A DNA stretch of 10,270 bases from CBDUBS01 sp965365445. Lineage in GTDB: Bacteria; Bacteroidota; Rhodothermia; Rhodothermales; DASSAV01. The position numbers and the translations under genes were made by a program. The notes under the pieces were generated by a model that was not told the DNA's origin, did not search any database, and was given only the letters and a program-made list of their open reading frames with translations. How positions within the stretch are numbered: the first letter of the stretch is position 1; each line of letters begins with the position of its first letter. The stretch lies in assembly GCA_965365445.1 (NCBI GenBank), contig CBDUBS010000129.1:1-10270 (forward strand), in the 5' to 3' direction. Below are positions 1-5,102 of this stretch, piece after piece.

Positions 1-1
1 C

Positions 2-217
2 AACCTCAACACCAATCTGGATTACTTTACGCACATCGTTCCCTGCGGCATCGAGAACCGGGGCGTAACCTCCCTGGCGGTCGAAACCGGCAGCGCCGCC
101 GACGAGGCGCTCGTCCGGCAGCGGCTCGTCGGCCACCTGGCCGAACGATTCGGCTTCTCGACCGAATGGAAAGAAGGCGATGATGCCCGGGCGTTCCTGA
201 ACGCGTACACCGCGTAA
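2..217 (+). CDS. lipB: Octanoyltransferase LipB, C-terminal part (5' end outside window)
   Basis: This is the last 71 codons of a LipB-type lipoyl(octanoyl) transferase, ending at TAA 215-217. LipB moves octanoate from acyl carrier protein to a lysine of lipoyl domains (pyruvate and 2-oxoglutarate dehydrogenases, glycine cleavage H protein) in the cytoplasm; LipA then inserts sulfur. The fragment opens inside the family's 'N-x-N-T-x-L-x-x-F' stretch and carries 'IVPCGI', whose Cys (codon 44-46) matches the catalytic acyl-thioester cysteine, followed by 'GVTSL'. The catalytic lysine expected further upstream is outside the window. The C-terminal 40 residues are helical and acidic, as is common in the family. 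Identification rests on the active-site segment. The full length and start cannot be seen. Confidence 0.93.
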   Translation, partial: NLNTNLDYFTHIVPCGIENRGVTSLAVETGSAADEALVRQRLVGHLAERFGFSTEWKEGDDARAFLNAYTA

Positions 218-305
218 CATCTAGACGGTGGAAGATACCGTTACCGTGTTTTTACCCGGCAGGCGAATCCTCCCGGGGAGATCCGGCTATATTAAGATTC
301 TCGCC

Positions 306-330
306 GGGGAACTGCTTTCCCTTCTTTTTC
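306..330 (+). terminator. Candidate intrinsic terminator after lipB
   Basis: GGGAA (307-311) pairs with TTCCC (317-321) around a 5-base loop, with an outer G-U wobble (306/322). The stem is followed directly by TTCTTTTT (322-329). It lies 89 bases past the lipB stop and before the next plus-strand gene. The stem is short, so efficiency is uncertain. Confidence 0.45.
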
Positions 331-332
331 TC

Positions 333-396
333 GGTTCGGGCCGAACCCCTGTAGGGTTGGCAGATTAAAGAGACGTTGCCGGGTAGGGCTACCGGC
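333..396 (+). promoter_or_regulatory. Dyad-rich leader before the small acidic ORF
   Basis: Three inverted repeats sit within 65 bases. GGTTCGG/CCGAACC (333-339/341-347) is a perfect 7-bp dyad about a single G. AACCC/GGGTT (344-348/354-358) overlaps it, so the two cannot form together. GCCGG-g-TA/TACCGGC (378-396) has a 4-base loop and one bulged G. In addition, 377-385 is a perfect 9-bp complement of 253-261. This could be a structured 5' leader or a set of operator sites. No clear -35/-10 pair was found in 218-428, so the transcription start is unknown. Its role is inference. Confidence 0.35.
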
Positions 397-428
397 TTTC
401 CCCAAACACTTAAGGATACATTGCTCCT

Positions 429-788
429 ATGGCACCATTCAATTTGGATCACTTCACCCGAAGGCTGATTGCAGAAACGTTGTTTTACGACGAGGAATAT
501 GGCGCCCTCGGAAACCTGAGCCTCATCGACCCCGAGACCAGGAAGGAGCGGTATCTGGCGACGTACGTGCCGGATGATGGATCGTTCATCATCGAAGAGG
601 CGACGGAATGGGAGGACTACGAACCCACGGAGGGCGATGAGATCGGATATGCCCTGGCTGTTGACAGCAAGGATTTCGGGAGTTATAGTTCCTCGGAAGA
701 AGCGTCGCAGGCCATGTTGCTGCTGGCCCAGGAGCACGGGCTGCTGCCCAGTGTCACGCTGCTGTTCGAGGAGGACGAGGTATCCTGA
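429..788 (+). CDS. Small acidic protein of unknown function
   Basis: A 119-residue protein I do not recognise. It is strongly acidic, with Glu/Asp runs such as 'EEATEWEDYEP' (about residues 56-66) and 'FEEDE' near the C terminus. The pattern suggests a small soluble alpha/beta protein: an N-terminal amphipathic helix (4-21), alternating hydrophobic strands (about 28-80, including 'YLATYV' and 'GYALAV'), a Ser/Glu-led helix (87-102) and a final strand 'SVTLLF'. There is no signal peptide, membrane segment or cysteine, so a cytoplasmic location is likely. An AAGGAT element (412-417) lies 11 bases before the ATG, slightly far for a ribosome site. It converges with the DUF423 gene, 22 bases away. 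A 209-codon frame on the opposite strand covers it; I prefer this one for its protein-like composition and start context. Function unassigned. Confidence 0.72.
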   Translation: MAPFNLDHFTRRLIAETLFYDEEYGALGNLSLIDPETRKERYLATYVPDDGSFIIEEATEWEDYEPTEGDEIGYALAVDSKDFGSYSSSEEASQAMLLLAQEHGLLPSVTLLFEEDEVS

Positions 789-810
789 ACCGGCCGGCCG
801 GAAATCGGCC

Positions 811-1188
811 TCATGCGGCGGGGCGGCGATAAGCCGCGGTCGCCAGTAAAACCCATCCGGCGATGAATGCGACGCCCCCAATGGGGGTTACCGCGCCCAA
901 CCAGGTTTTATCCGTAAGGACGAGCAGATACAGGCTCCCTGAAAACAATACGATACCGAAAGTAAACAGATAGCCGGCCCACGTCAACAGGGGGCCGGCT
1001 ATCTGTTTACCGTACAGGCCCAGCATCAGGAGCGCGAGGGCGTGATACATCTGATAGCGCACCGCCACTTCAAACGTGCCCAGCCGGTGCGGTGCGACGT
1101 AAGCCCCGAGCATATGCGCTCCGAACGCACCTGCTGCAACCCCCAGTCCGGCAAAAACCGACCCCAGAATCAGTAAACGACGCGTCAT
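811..1188 (-). CDS. DUF423 family small integral membrane protein
   Basis: A 125-residue protein of the DUF423 family (E. coli YgdD-like), an inner-membrane family without an established activity. It has about four transmembrane segments (roughly 4-26, 46-60, 66-92 and 97-118). Family signatures are present: 'GAFGAH' (20-25), 'YHALALL' (48-54), 'FSGSLYLL' (82-89) and 'LGAVTPIGG' (97-105), followed by 'GW'. Length is normal. Two starts are possible. The ATG at 1188 has GGAG (1198-1201) nine bases upstream, whereas for the ATG at 1197 the same GGAG is immediately adjacent, so 1188 is preferred. The stop of the lipoprotein gene (1204-1206) lies just upstream, so the two genes are almost certainly co-transcribed with rsfS. 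No strong terminator follows; only a weak GGCCG/CGGCC dyad (796-810) without a T-run sits in the 22-base convergent gap. Confidence 0.9.
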   Translation of the reverse strand: MTRRLLILGSVFAGLGVAAGAFGAHMLGAYVAPHRLGTFEVAVRYQMYHALALLMLGLYGKQIAGPLLTWAGYLFTFGIVLFSGSLYLLVLTDKTWLGAVTPIGGVAFIAGWVLLATAAYRRPAA

Positions 1189-1197
1189 GGGATGCAT

Positions 1198-1201
1198 CTC
1201 C
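1198..1201 (-). promoter_or_regulatory. Shine-Dalgarno site deciding the DUF423 start
   Basis: GGAG on the minus strand lies nine bases before the ATG at 1188 and directly against the alternative ATG at 1197. The spacing favours 1188. It lies two bases past the stop codon of the preceding lipoprotein gene, a coupled-translation layout. Confidence 0.55.
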
Positions 1202-1203
1202 GG

Positions 1204-1728
1204 CTACCGGCGGACTTCAGGAGGTCGGATCTCGAAAGGAAAAACCACATCATCGATTTTAAGGGTATAGCTTCCCGCTGCGAAAGGCTCCTCGAAATCG
1301 ACATACAGGCGAAAGGGCCGGGAGATGGCCGCGCACACGGCTCCCTGGGGCCGCCGCATGATCACCGACATCCGGATCAGGTGGCCCGACTTCTCGTACC
1401 CGACCGAATCCAGATCGGAGCACGCATCGGGCAGCGTTCCCTTCAACAGGACTTCGGCGGTGGTGCTGCCGCTGTCGGGAGGGGTTGTACTGAACGGCCC
1501 CGACCGTACGTACGCGCTGTCCATAGGGACGGGATACCTGAAATACAGGCGGCCGGGTTCAGGAGCGGTTATGTGCATGGTCAGTCGGCCGTCCGGGCCT
1601 TCCCGTTCGTACCGGTGGCCGTACCGCAAGTCCGGCGGTAAAGCGGCCGGATCGGATGAGACGCAGCCGGCCAGCACGAATACACCCAGCACACTCAGCC
1701 AGGCCGGGCGGAGATTATTCCTGCGCAT
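1204..1728 (-). CDS. Predicted lipoprotein with a two-cysteine beta-rich domain
   Basis: A 174-residue protein starting at the ATG at 1728, 14 bases inside the 3' end of rsfS. The frame stays open further upstream, but that part is a shadow of rsfS. The N terminus is a lipoprotein signal: positively charged 'MRRNNLR', a hydrophobic stretch, then lipobox 'LAGC' with Cys22 as the lipidated residue. The residue after Cys is Val, not Asp, so outer-membrane sorting is plausible. The mature part is beta-rich and carries 'LPDACSDLDS' and 'GAVCAA', whose cysteines could form a disulfide. 'AAGSYTLKIDDVVFPFEI' near the end looks like the last strands of a sandwich domain. I do not recognise a named family and assign no function. 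The overlap with rsfS indicates translational coupling within one operon. Confidence 0.75.
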   Translation of the reverse strand: MRRNNLRPAWLSVLGVFVLAGCVSSDPAALPPDLRYGHRYEREGPDGRLTMHITAPEPGRLYFRYPVPMDSAYVRSGPFSTTPPDSGSTTAEVLLKGTLPDACSDLDSVGYEKSGHLIRMSVIMRRPQGAVCAAISRPFRLYVDFEEPFAAGSYTLKIDDVVFPFEIRPPEVRR

Positions 1729-2200
1729 GCCCCTGCGCGCTCTGCCGACTCTCCGGTTTTTCCTGAAGGAGCTGCACATCGACTCCTCCGGCGGTGTCGG
1801 GAACCTCTTCGACGGGCGCATCTCCCCAGAGGCGTTCGAGGGCGTAAAAGGCGCGTTTCTCCGCGTTGAAAACGTGGACGACGACATCCACGAAGTCGAC
1901 GAGGACCCACTGCATGTGGTCGTACCCCTCCGTGTGCCACGGACGCTCATCGAAGCGGTCTCTCACCTGATCGCGCACGGCGTCGGCAATGGCCCGGATC
2001 TGTAGATCGGAGTCGCCGGTACACACGACGAAATAGTCCGCCACGCCGCTCACTTCGCGCATATCCATGACGGTCACGTCGTGCGCTTTTTTGCTGAGTA
2101 CGGCATCGACGGCCTGGGAAGCGATCAGGCGCGCCGGAGTAGAAGTCGAACGTTTTTTCTCGGGGGTACGAACCGGAATGGCCGGGTTGGCTGCGGGCAT
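1715..2200 (-). CDS. rsfS: Ribosomal silencing factor RsfS (Iojap family)
   Basis: A 161-residue protein of the RsfS/Iojap (DUF143) family. RsfS binds ribosomal protein uL14 on the 50S subunit and blocks joining to the 30S subunit, lowering translation when nutrients are scarce. The core (about 25-128) has the family signatures 'VADYFVVCTGDSDLQIRAIAD' in parts (53-73), 'EG' (91-92), 'QWVLVDF' (97-103), 'VVVHVF' (106-111), 'RAFYALERLW' (116-125) and 'DA' (127-128). The protein exceeds the usual 105-120 residues, with a basic, Pro/Thr-rich N-terminal extension (about 24 residues) and a variable acidic tail after 128. The ATG at 2200 is supported by AAGG (2205-2208) four bases upstream. It is followed, overlapping by 14 bases, by a lipoprotein gene. 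Upstream, 91 bases away, is the LytR_C-domain gene. Confidence 0.94.
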   Translation of the reverse strand: MPAANPAIPVRTPEKKRSTSTPARLIASQAVDAVLSKKAHDVTVMDMREVSGVADYFVVCTGDSDLQIRAIADAVRDQVRDRFDERPWHTEGYDHMQWVLVDFVDVVVHVFNAEKRAFYALERLWGDAPVEEVPDTAGGVDVQLLQEKPESRQSAQGHAQE

Positions 2201-2241
2201 ATCACCTTGCGTGGATGGTCGGTATGTAACGGGTTATACAA

Positions 2242-2263
2242 CGGGGCGGCCGAACCGCTCCCG
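2242..2263 (-). promoter_or_regulatory. Hairpin in the LytR_C gene-rsfS spacer
   Basis: CGGGGCGG (2242-2249) pairs with CCGCTCCCG (2255-2263) with one bulged T (2259) and a 5-base loop. On the minus strand it is followed by TTGTATAAC, not a true T-run, so termination is unlikely to be strong. A TATAAC hexamer (about 2234-2239) could be a -10 for rsfS, but I found no matching -35. It may be a processing or partial-termination site; the role is inference. Confidence 0.3.
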
Positions 2264-2291
2264 TAGCAATACGTGAAGGCGCCGGGATCGA

Positions 2292-2759
2292 TCACTCTTT
2301 TCGAAAAGGTTTCAGTGCAGCGTAATCCTTCCCGATGACGACGGTAGCATCAACGTAGTCCTCGAGGCGTATGTCCTGCACGATCTCGCCCTCCGGTATC
2401 CCGACGGCCAGGGCGACCTGTCTGGCCGCTTCCGGGTTTCCGCTGCGGTCGATCACGAGCGAGGTTTCCTGATCGAACGAGGAATAATCGCCGACATCCA
2501 CCACATCGAAGCCGCCCGCGCGGAGATAACGCGTCATTTCGGCCGCGAGGCCGGATACGCCGCACCCGTTCCGCACTTCCACCTGGATGATCTCGCCCAC
2601 CAGTTCGGCGGGGTTTTCCAGGCGGCTCGGGAGCGGCTGCGGGACGAGATACCGGGATGCGAGCGAATATACGAAGATGACGAGGACGGCGCCCAGCAAG
2701 ACCAGACCCGCATTGAGCGCGAGGTTGGTCCAGCGTGCGCCTCCGTTACGCCTGGCCAT
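2292..2759 (-). CDS. Membrane-anchored LytR_C domain protein
   Basis: A 155-residue protein with one N-terminal transmembrane segment (about 13-35, after 'MARRNGGARW') and a LytR C-terminal domain (LytR_C, roughly 53-148). The domain shows 'VEVRNGCGVSGLAAEMTRYL' split by family motifs, then 'GFDVVDVGDY', 'VIDRSG' and the closing 'DATVVIGKDYAAL'. In LytR-CpsA-Psr proteins this domain follows the ligase domain; here it stands alone, anchored to the membrane and facing the periplasm. Its precise role is not established. The frame extends to a GTG at 2801, but that codon lies inside the loop of the upstream gene's terminator hairpin (2791-2823), so I place the start at the ATG at 2759. No good Shine-Dalgarno site precedes 2759. 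A standalone LytR_C protein beside RsfS fits an FCB-group genome. Confidence 0.85.
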   Translation of the reverse strand: MARRNGGARWTNLALNAGLVLLGAVLVIFVYSLASRYLVPQPLPSRLENPAELVGEIIQVEVRNGCGVSGLAAEMTRYLRAGGFDVVDVGDYSSFDQETSLVIDRSGNPEAARQVALAVGIPEGEIVQDIRLEDYVDATVVIGKDYAALKPFRKE

Positions 2760-2781
2760 AAATCGAGCGTTGGATTCTCCG

Positions 2782-2823
2782 GAAAACGAAAAGCGCGGCA
2801 CTCCTCACGGAAGGGCCGCGCTT
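2782..2823 (-). terminator. Intrinsic terminator of the Met-rich secreted protein gene
   Basis: A perfect 9-bp stem, AAGCGCGGC (2791-2799) with GCCGCGCTT (2815-2823), encloses a 15-base loop. Read on the minus strand it is followed by TTTTCGTTTT (2782-2794, partly in the stem). It begins 24 bases after the stop at 2848. Its position rules out the GTG at 2801 as the start of the next gene. Confidence 0.8.
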
Positions 2824-2847
2824 CGAAAGATACGCAAAACAGAGGAC

Positions 2848-3405
2848 TCAGCGAGCGCGCCCTCTCCAGAACAGATCGTCGGCATGGCGCATACCCCCCA
2901 CATCGTACCCGAACATGTACGGGTTGTGGTACCCATAGGGCCCCATATAGGCGCCGTACGGACTCTGGCGCACCGACAGATGAAGCAGCACCCGTTCCGA
3001 AGGCCGGTAGGCAATCTCCGCGTTCTGAAGGAAGAACCGGCCCTGATCGTTCTGCATGCCGAATGCCTTCTGGGCCATCCCGCCGTTGCCGCCGAATAGG
3101 GAATGCGCGTAGCTCAGATCGACGCGAGCGGCCAGCTTATCGTTGAACTGCCACATCATGGAGTTCGTGTACATACCCATGGAGGAAGTGCTTCCGCCGA
3201 ACGACCCCATAGACATTTCGTAGGAATGCATCATACGGAAATGCTCGGGGCTGAACAGCTTGTTCAGCACGACCCCTGCACTGGAGGATCCGAACAACCG
3301 GGCCGGGGCTCGTTGCGCCGGGACGTCCACACGGAGCTGCGCCTGCGCCGGAACGGCGATAGCCAGGAAAAAGACCAGGCACAAAAGAGATAGCATTCTG
3401 GGCAT
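2848..3405 (-). CDS. Secreted Met/Gly/Tyr-rich protein of unknown function
   Basis: A 185-residue exported protein. A Sec signal peptide is clear: 'MPRM', then a hydrophobic core, then 'AQA' (20-22) with cleavage likely before Gln23. The mature part is rich in Met, Gly, Ser and Tyr. The segment 'RMMHSYEMSMGSFGGS' is followed by 'YTNSMMWQF', then 'KLAARVDLSYAH' and 'FLQNAEIAYRPSERVLLHLSV', which read like amphipathic outer-membrane strands. The C-terminal part contains 'YGAYMGPYGYHNPYMFGYD' and ends in a basic 'FWRGRAR'. It lacks the usual C-terminal aromatic residue of a classical barrel. I do not recognise a named family; an outer-membrane-associated or surface protein is likely. The start at 3405 has GAGG (3411-3414) five bases upstream. 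The longer reading to 3516 runs through the promoter and is wrong. It is a single-gene transcription unit with its own promoter and terminator. Confidence 0.82.
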   Translation of the reverse strand: MPRMLSLLCLVFFLAIAVPAQAQLRVDVPAQRAPARLFGSSSAGVVLNKLFSPEHFRMMHSYEMSMGSFGGSTSSMGMYTNSMMWQFNDKLAARVDLSYAHSLFGGNGGMAQKAFGMQNDQGRFFLQNAEIAYRPSERVLLHLSVRQSPYGAYMGPYGYHNPYMFGYDVGGMRHADDLFWRGRAR

Positions 3406-3410
3406 AACGA

Positions 3411-3414
3411 CCTC
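3411..3414 (-). promoter_or_regulatory. Shine-Dalgarno site of the Met-rich secreted protein gene
   Basis: GAGG on the minus strand sits five bases before the ATG at 3405 and marks it as the start over the in-frame ATG at 3396 and the longer upstream reading. Confidence 0.65.
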
Positions 3415-3447
3415 AAAAATTCGCGGTGCAAACCCTATCAGATGGAT

Positions 3448-3476
3448 AGTATAGATTGTCCGGGCAGTATTGTCAA
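3448..3476 (-). promoter_or_regulatory. Strong sigma70-type promoter of the Met-rich secreted protein gene
   Basis: Minus strand: a perfect TTGACA (3476-3471), a 17-base spacer and TATACT (3453-3448, five of six consensus bases). Transcription should start near 3441, giving a leader of about 36 bases that includes the GAGG ribosome site. A 15-base dyad, CTATC-AGATG-GATAG (3435-3449), overlaps the start point and could be a repressor site. The match is to the general sigma70 consensus, not the TAnnTTTG element typical of Bacteroidetes proper. Confidence 0.8.
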
Positions 3477-3599
3477 TAACCGGAATCTTTTGCGTTTGTT
3501 CTCCACGGCAAAGCAAAATTGACGGCCAAAAGCAGTACCCTGTCGGAAACCCGCGCCTTTACAGCGCATTGGTGAGAGCGGCGGGGCTAGCGCGGCCTG

Positions 3600-3628
3600 T
3601 TGGTAACGAAGCGTGCTGCCGGTTTAGT
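3600..3628 (+). promoter_or_regulatory. Weak candidate promoter of tsaD
   Basis: TTGGTA (3600-3605) and TTTAGT (3623-3628) are 17 bases apart, each matching four of six consensus bases. The start point would be near 3635, just ahead of the tsaD ribosome site. The pair could be chance, but no better candidate precedes tsaD on this strand. Confidence 0.3.
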
Positions 3629-3653
3629 ATGCGCCGGTCGCGGAGTATGAACG

Positions 3654-4655
3654 ATGAATTCGGAAACGGTCCTGCTGGGCATAGAAAGTTCTTGCGACGA
3701 CACCTCGGCTGCGGTGATGGTGGGGGCTGCCCTTCGCTCCAATGTGGTATCCTCGCAACTCGACCATTCGGCGTTCGGCGGAGTGGTGCCCGAACTGGCC
3801 TCCCGGGCTCATCAACGGATGATCGTCCCGGTGATCGAGCAGGCATTGAGCGAGGCCGCCGTGGGCCGGGAGGATCTGGATGCAGTGGCGGTAACGTACG
3901 GCCCCGGCCTGGCCGGCTCGTTGCTCGTGGGGATCAGCTTCGGCAAGGCGCTGGCGCTGGCTCTGGGCATTCCACTCGTAGGGGTTAACCATCTCGACGG
4001 CCATATCTATTCGGTGTTCATCGAGGAACCCTTCCCTCCGTTTCCGTTCCTCAGCCTGATCGTGAGCGGGGGACACACGCAGATCGTCCTCGTAGAAGAA
4101 GGGTTGCGGCACACCATACTCGGGCGCACGCGCGACGATGCCGCCGGGGAAGCGTTCGACAAGGTAGCCAAACTGCTGGGGCTGGGGTATCCGGGCGGGC
4201 CGATCATCGACCGATTGGCCCGTGAGGGAAATCCGGCGTTTCAGTCCTTTCCGCGTTCGCGGCCGGGGGGACTGGATTTTTCGTTCAGCGGGCTCAAGAC
4301 ATCTGTTCTATATTACCTGAACGGCTTTCAGGAAGCGGAGCGGCAAGCGCTGTACGCGGATCATCTGGCGGATCTCTGCGCCTCCTTCCAGCAGGCCGTC
4401 GTGGACGTGCTGGCCGAAGGGGTAAGCAGAGCGGTAAACGAAACCGGCATCCGCCATGTGGCTATGGCCGGGGGTGTTTCGGCCAACACGCAACTTCGGG
4501 AAACGATGCACGCACGGGCACGTAAAGAAGGATTCATGCTTTATACCGTTCCTACCCGGTACTGTATGGATAATGCAGCGATGATTGCAGCCGCCGGCCG
4601 GTATAAGCTCCGGGCAGGGCAGACGAGCCCGCTGACGCTCACCGCCGTACCGTAA
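3654..4655 (+). CDS. tsaD: tRNA N6-threonylcarbamoyladenosine transferase TsaD
   Basis: A 333-residue Kae1/TsaD/YgjD protein of normal length. TsaD transfers the threonylcarbamoyl group from TC-AMP to A37 of ANN-decoding tRNAs, working with TsaB and TsaE, to make t6A in the cytoplasm. Signatures: 'GIESSCDDTSAAV' (9-21), 'GVVPELASRAH' (43-53), 'TYGPGLAGSLLVG' (81-93), the metal-binding pair in 'HLDGH' (His113, His117), 'LIVSGGHTQ' (135-143), 'GGVSAN' (273-278) and the metal-ligand Asp306 in 'CMDNAAMIA'. All key residues are present, so the enzyme should be active. The ATG has GGAG (3642-3645) eight bases upstream. It is the first gene of a plus-strand block. The chorismate mutase gene begins 14 bases after its stop, so co-transcription is likely. 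Neither tsaB nor tsaE is in the window. Confidence 0.97.
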   Translation: MNSETVLLGIESSCDDTSAAVMVGAALRSNVVSSQLDHSAFGGVVPELASRAHQRMIVPVIEQALSEAAVGREDLDAVAVTYGPGLAGSLLVGISFGKALALALGIPLVGVNHLDGHIYSVFIEEPFPPFPFLSLIVSGGHTQIVLVEEGLRHTILGRTRDDAAGEAFDKVAKLLGLGYPGGPIIDRLAREGNPAFQSFPRSRPGGLDFSFSGLKTSVLYYLNGFQEAERQALYADHLADLCASFQQAVVDVLAEGVSRAVNETGIRHVAMAGGVSANTQLRETMHARARKEGFMLYTVPTRYCMDNAAMIAAAGRYKLRAGQTSPLTLTAVP

Positions 4656-4669
4656 CGAACACAGGCCCC

Positions 4670-5020
4670 ATGCTCAGAGAACTATTCGAGGACATTCTCC
4701 GATCGGACGCAAGCCGGATCGATCCGGCGCCGGAGGGCTTATCCAGGGAGGACCTGGGGGCGCTCCGTGACCAGATAGACCGTATCGACCGGGGAATTCT
4801 GGCCATGCTGAACGAGCGCGCCCTTTGCGCCAACCGGATCGGCCGGATCAAAAAGCAACTGAGTATGCCGGTGTACATGCCGGCGCGCGAACAGGAAGTG
4901 CTCGATAACGTGACGAAAGCCAATCAGGGCCCGCTTTCGGATGCGGCCGTGCGGCGGCTGTACGAACGTATCATCGACGAAACACGCTCGCTGGAACGCC
5001 AGATGGTCCAGGAGGATTGA
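4670..5020 (+). CDS. AroQ-type chorismate mutase (type II)
   Basis: A 116-residue protein with a chorismate mutase type II domain (about 28-112), which turns chorismate into prephenate for Phe and Tyr synthesis. 'LRDQIDRIDRGILAMLNER' is helix 1. Compared with the E. coli P-protein domain, Arg11 (in 'LRDQ'), Arg28 (in 'NER'), Lys39 (in 'RIKK'), Arg51 and Glu52 (in 'AREQE') all have equivalents. Asp48 is replaced by Met, and the Gln88 position is Glu, as in yeast-type enzymes, which can shift the pH optimum. 'RLYERIIDETRSLERQ' is the last helix. There is no prephenate dehydratase, dehydrogenase or DAHP synthase fusion, and no signal peptide, so it is a cytoplasmic stand-alone enzyme. About 27 acidic residues precede the domain. 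The start has no clear ribosome site; it may depend on coupling with tsaD. Confidence 0.9.
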   Translation: MLRELFEDILRSDASRIDPAPEGLSREDLGALRDQIDRIDRGILAMLNERALCANRIGRIKKQLSMPVYMPAREQEVLDNVTKANQGPLSDAAVRRLYERIIDETRSLERQMVQED

Positions 5021-5102
5021 TACACCCGCCGAGGGTACCGGCTACGGCAAACGCCGGGGTGCGCTCGGCGCTCGTTCATCGTTAAGGGTGGCCCGATACC
5101 GT

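Noticed and set aside
789..810. Bidirectional terminator between the acidic ORF and the DUF423 gene
   Set aside because: The GGCCG/CGGCC dyad has a 5-bp stem and no T-run on either strand.
252..881. A 209-codon minus-strand reading frame over the small acidic ORF
   Set aside because: It covers the lipB-side spacer, the acidic ORF and the end of the DUF423 gene, has no recognisable domain and lacks a ribosome site. It reads as the antisense shadow of a GC-rich gene.
3624..4112. A 162-codon minus-strand frame opposite tsaD
   Set aside because: It is antisense to the highly conserved TsaD N-terminal half and shows no family signature.
4941..5102. Longer MltG reading with 54 extra N-terminal residues
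   Set aside because: The extra part overlaps the chorismate mutase gene in another frame and would put soluble, non-homologous sequence before the membrane anchor.
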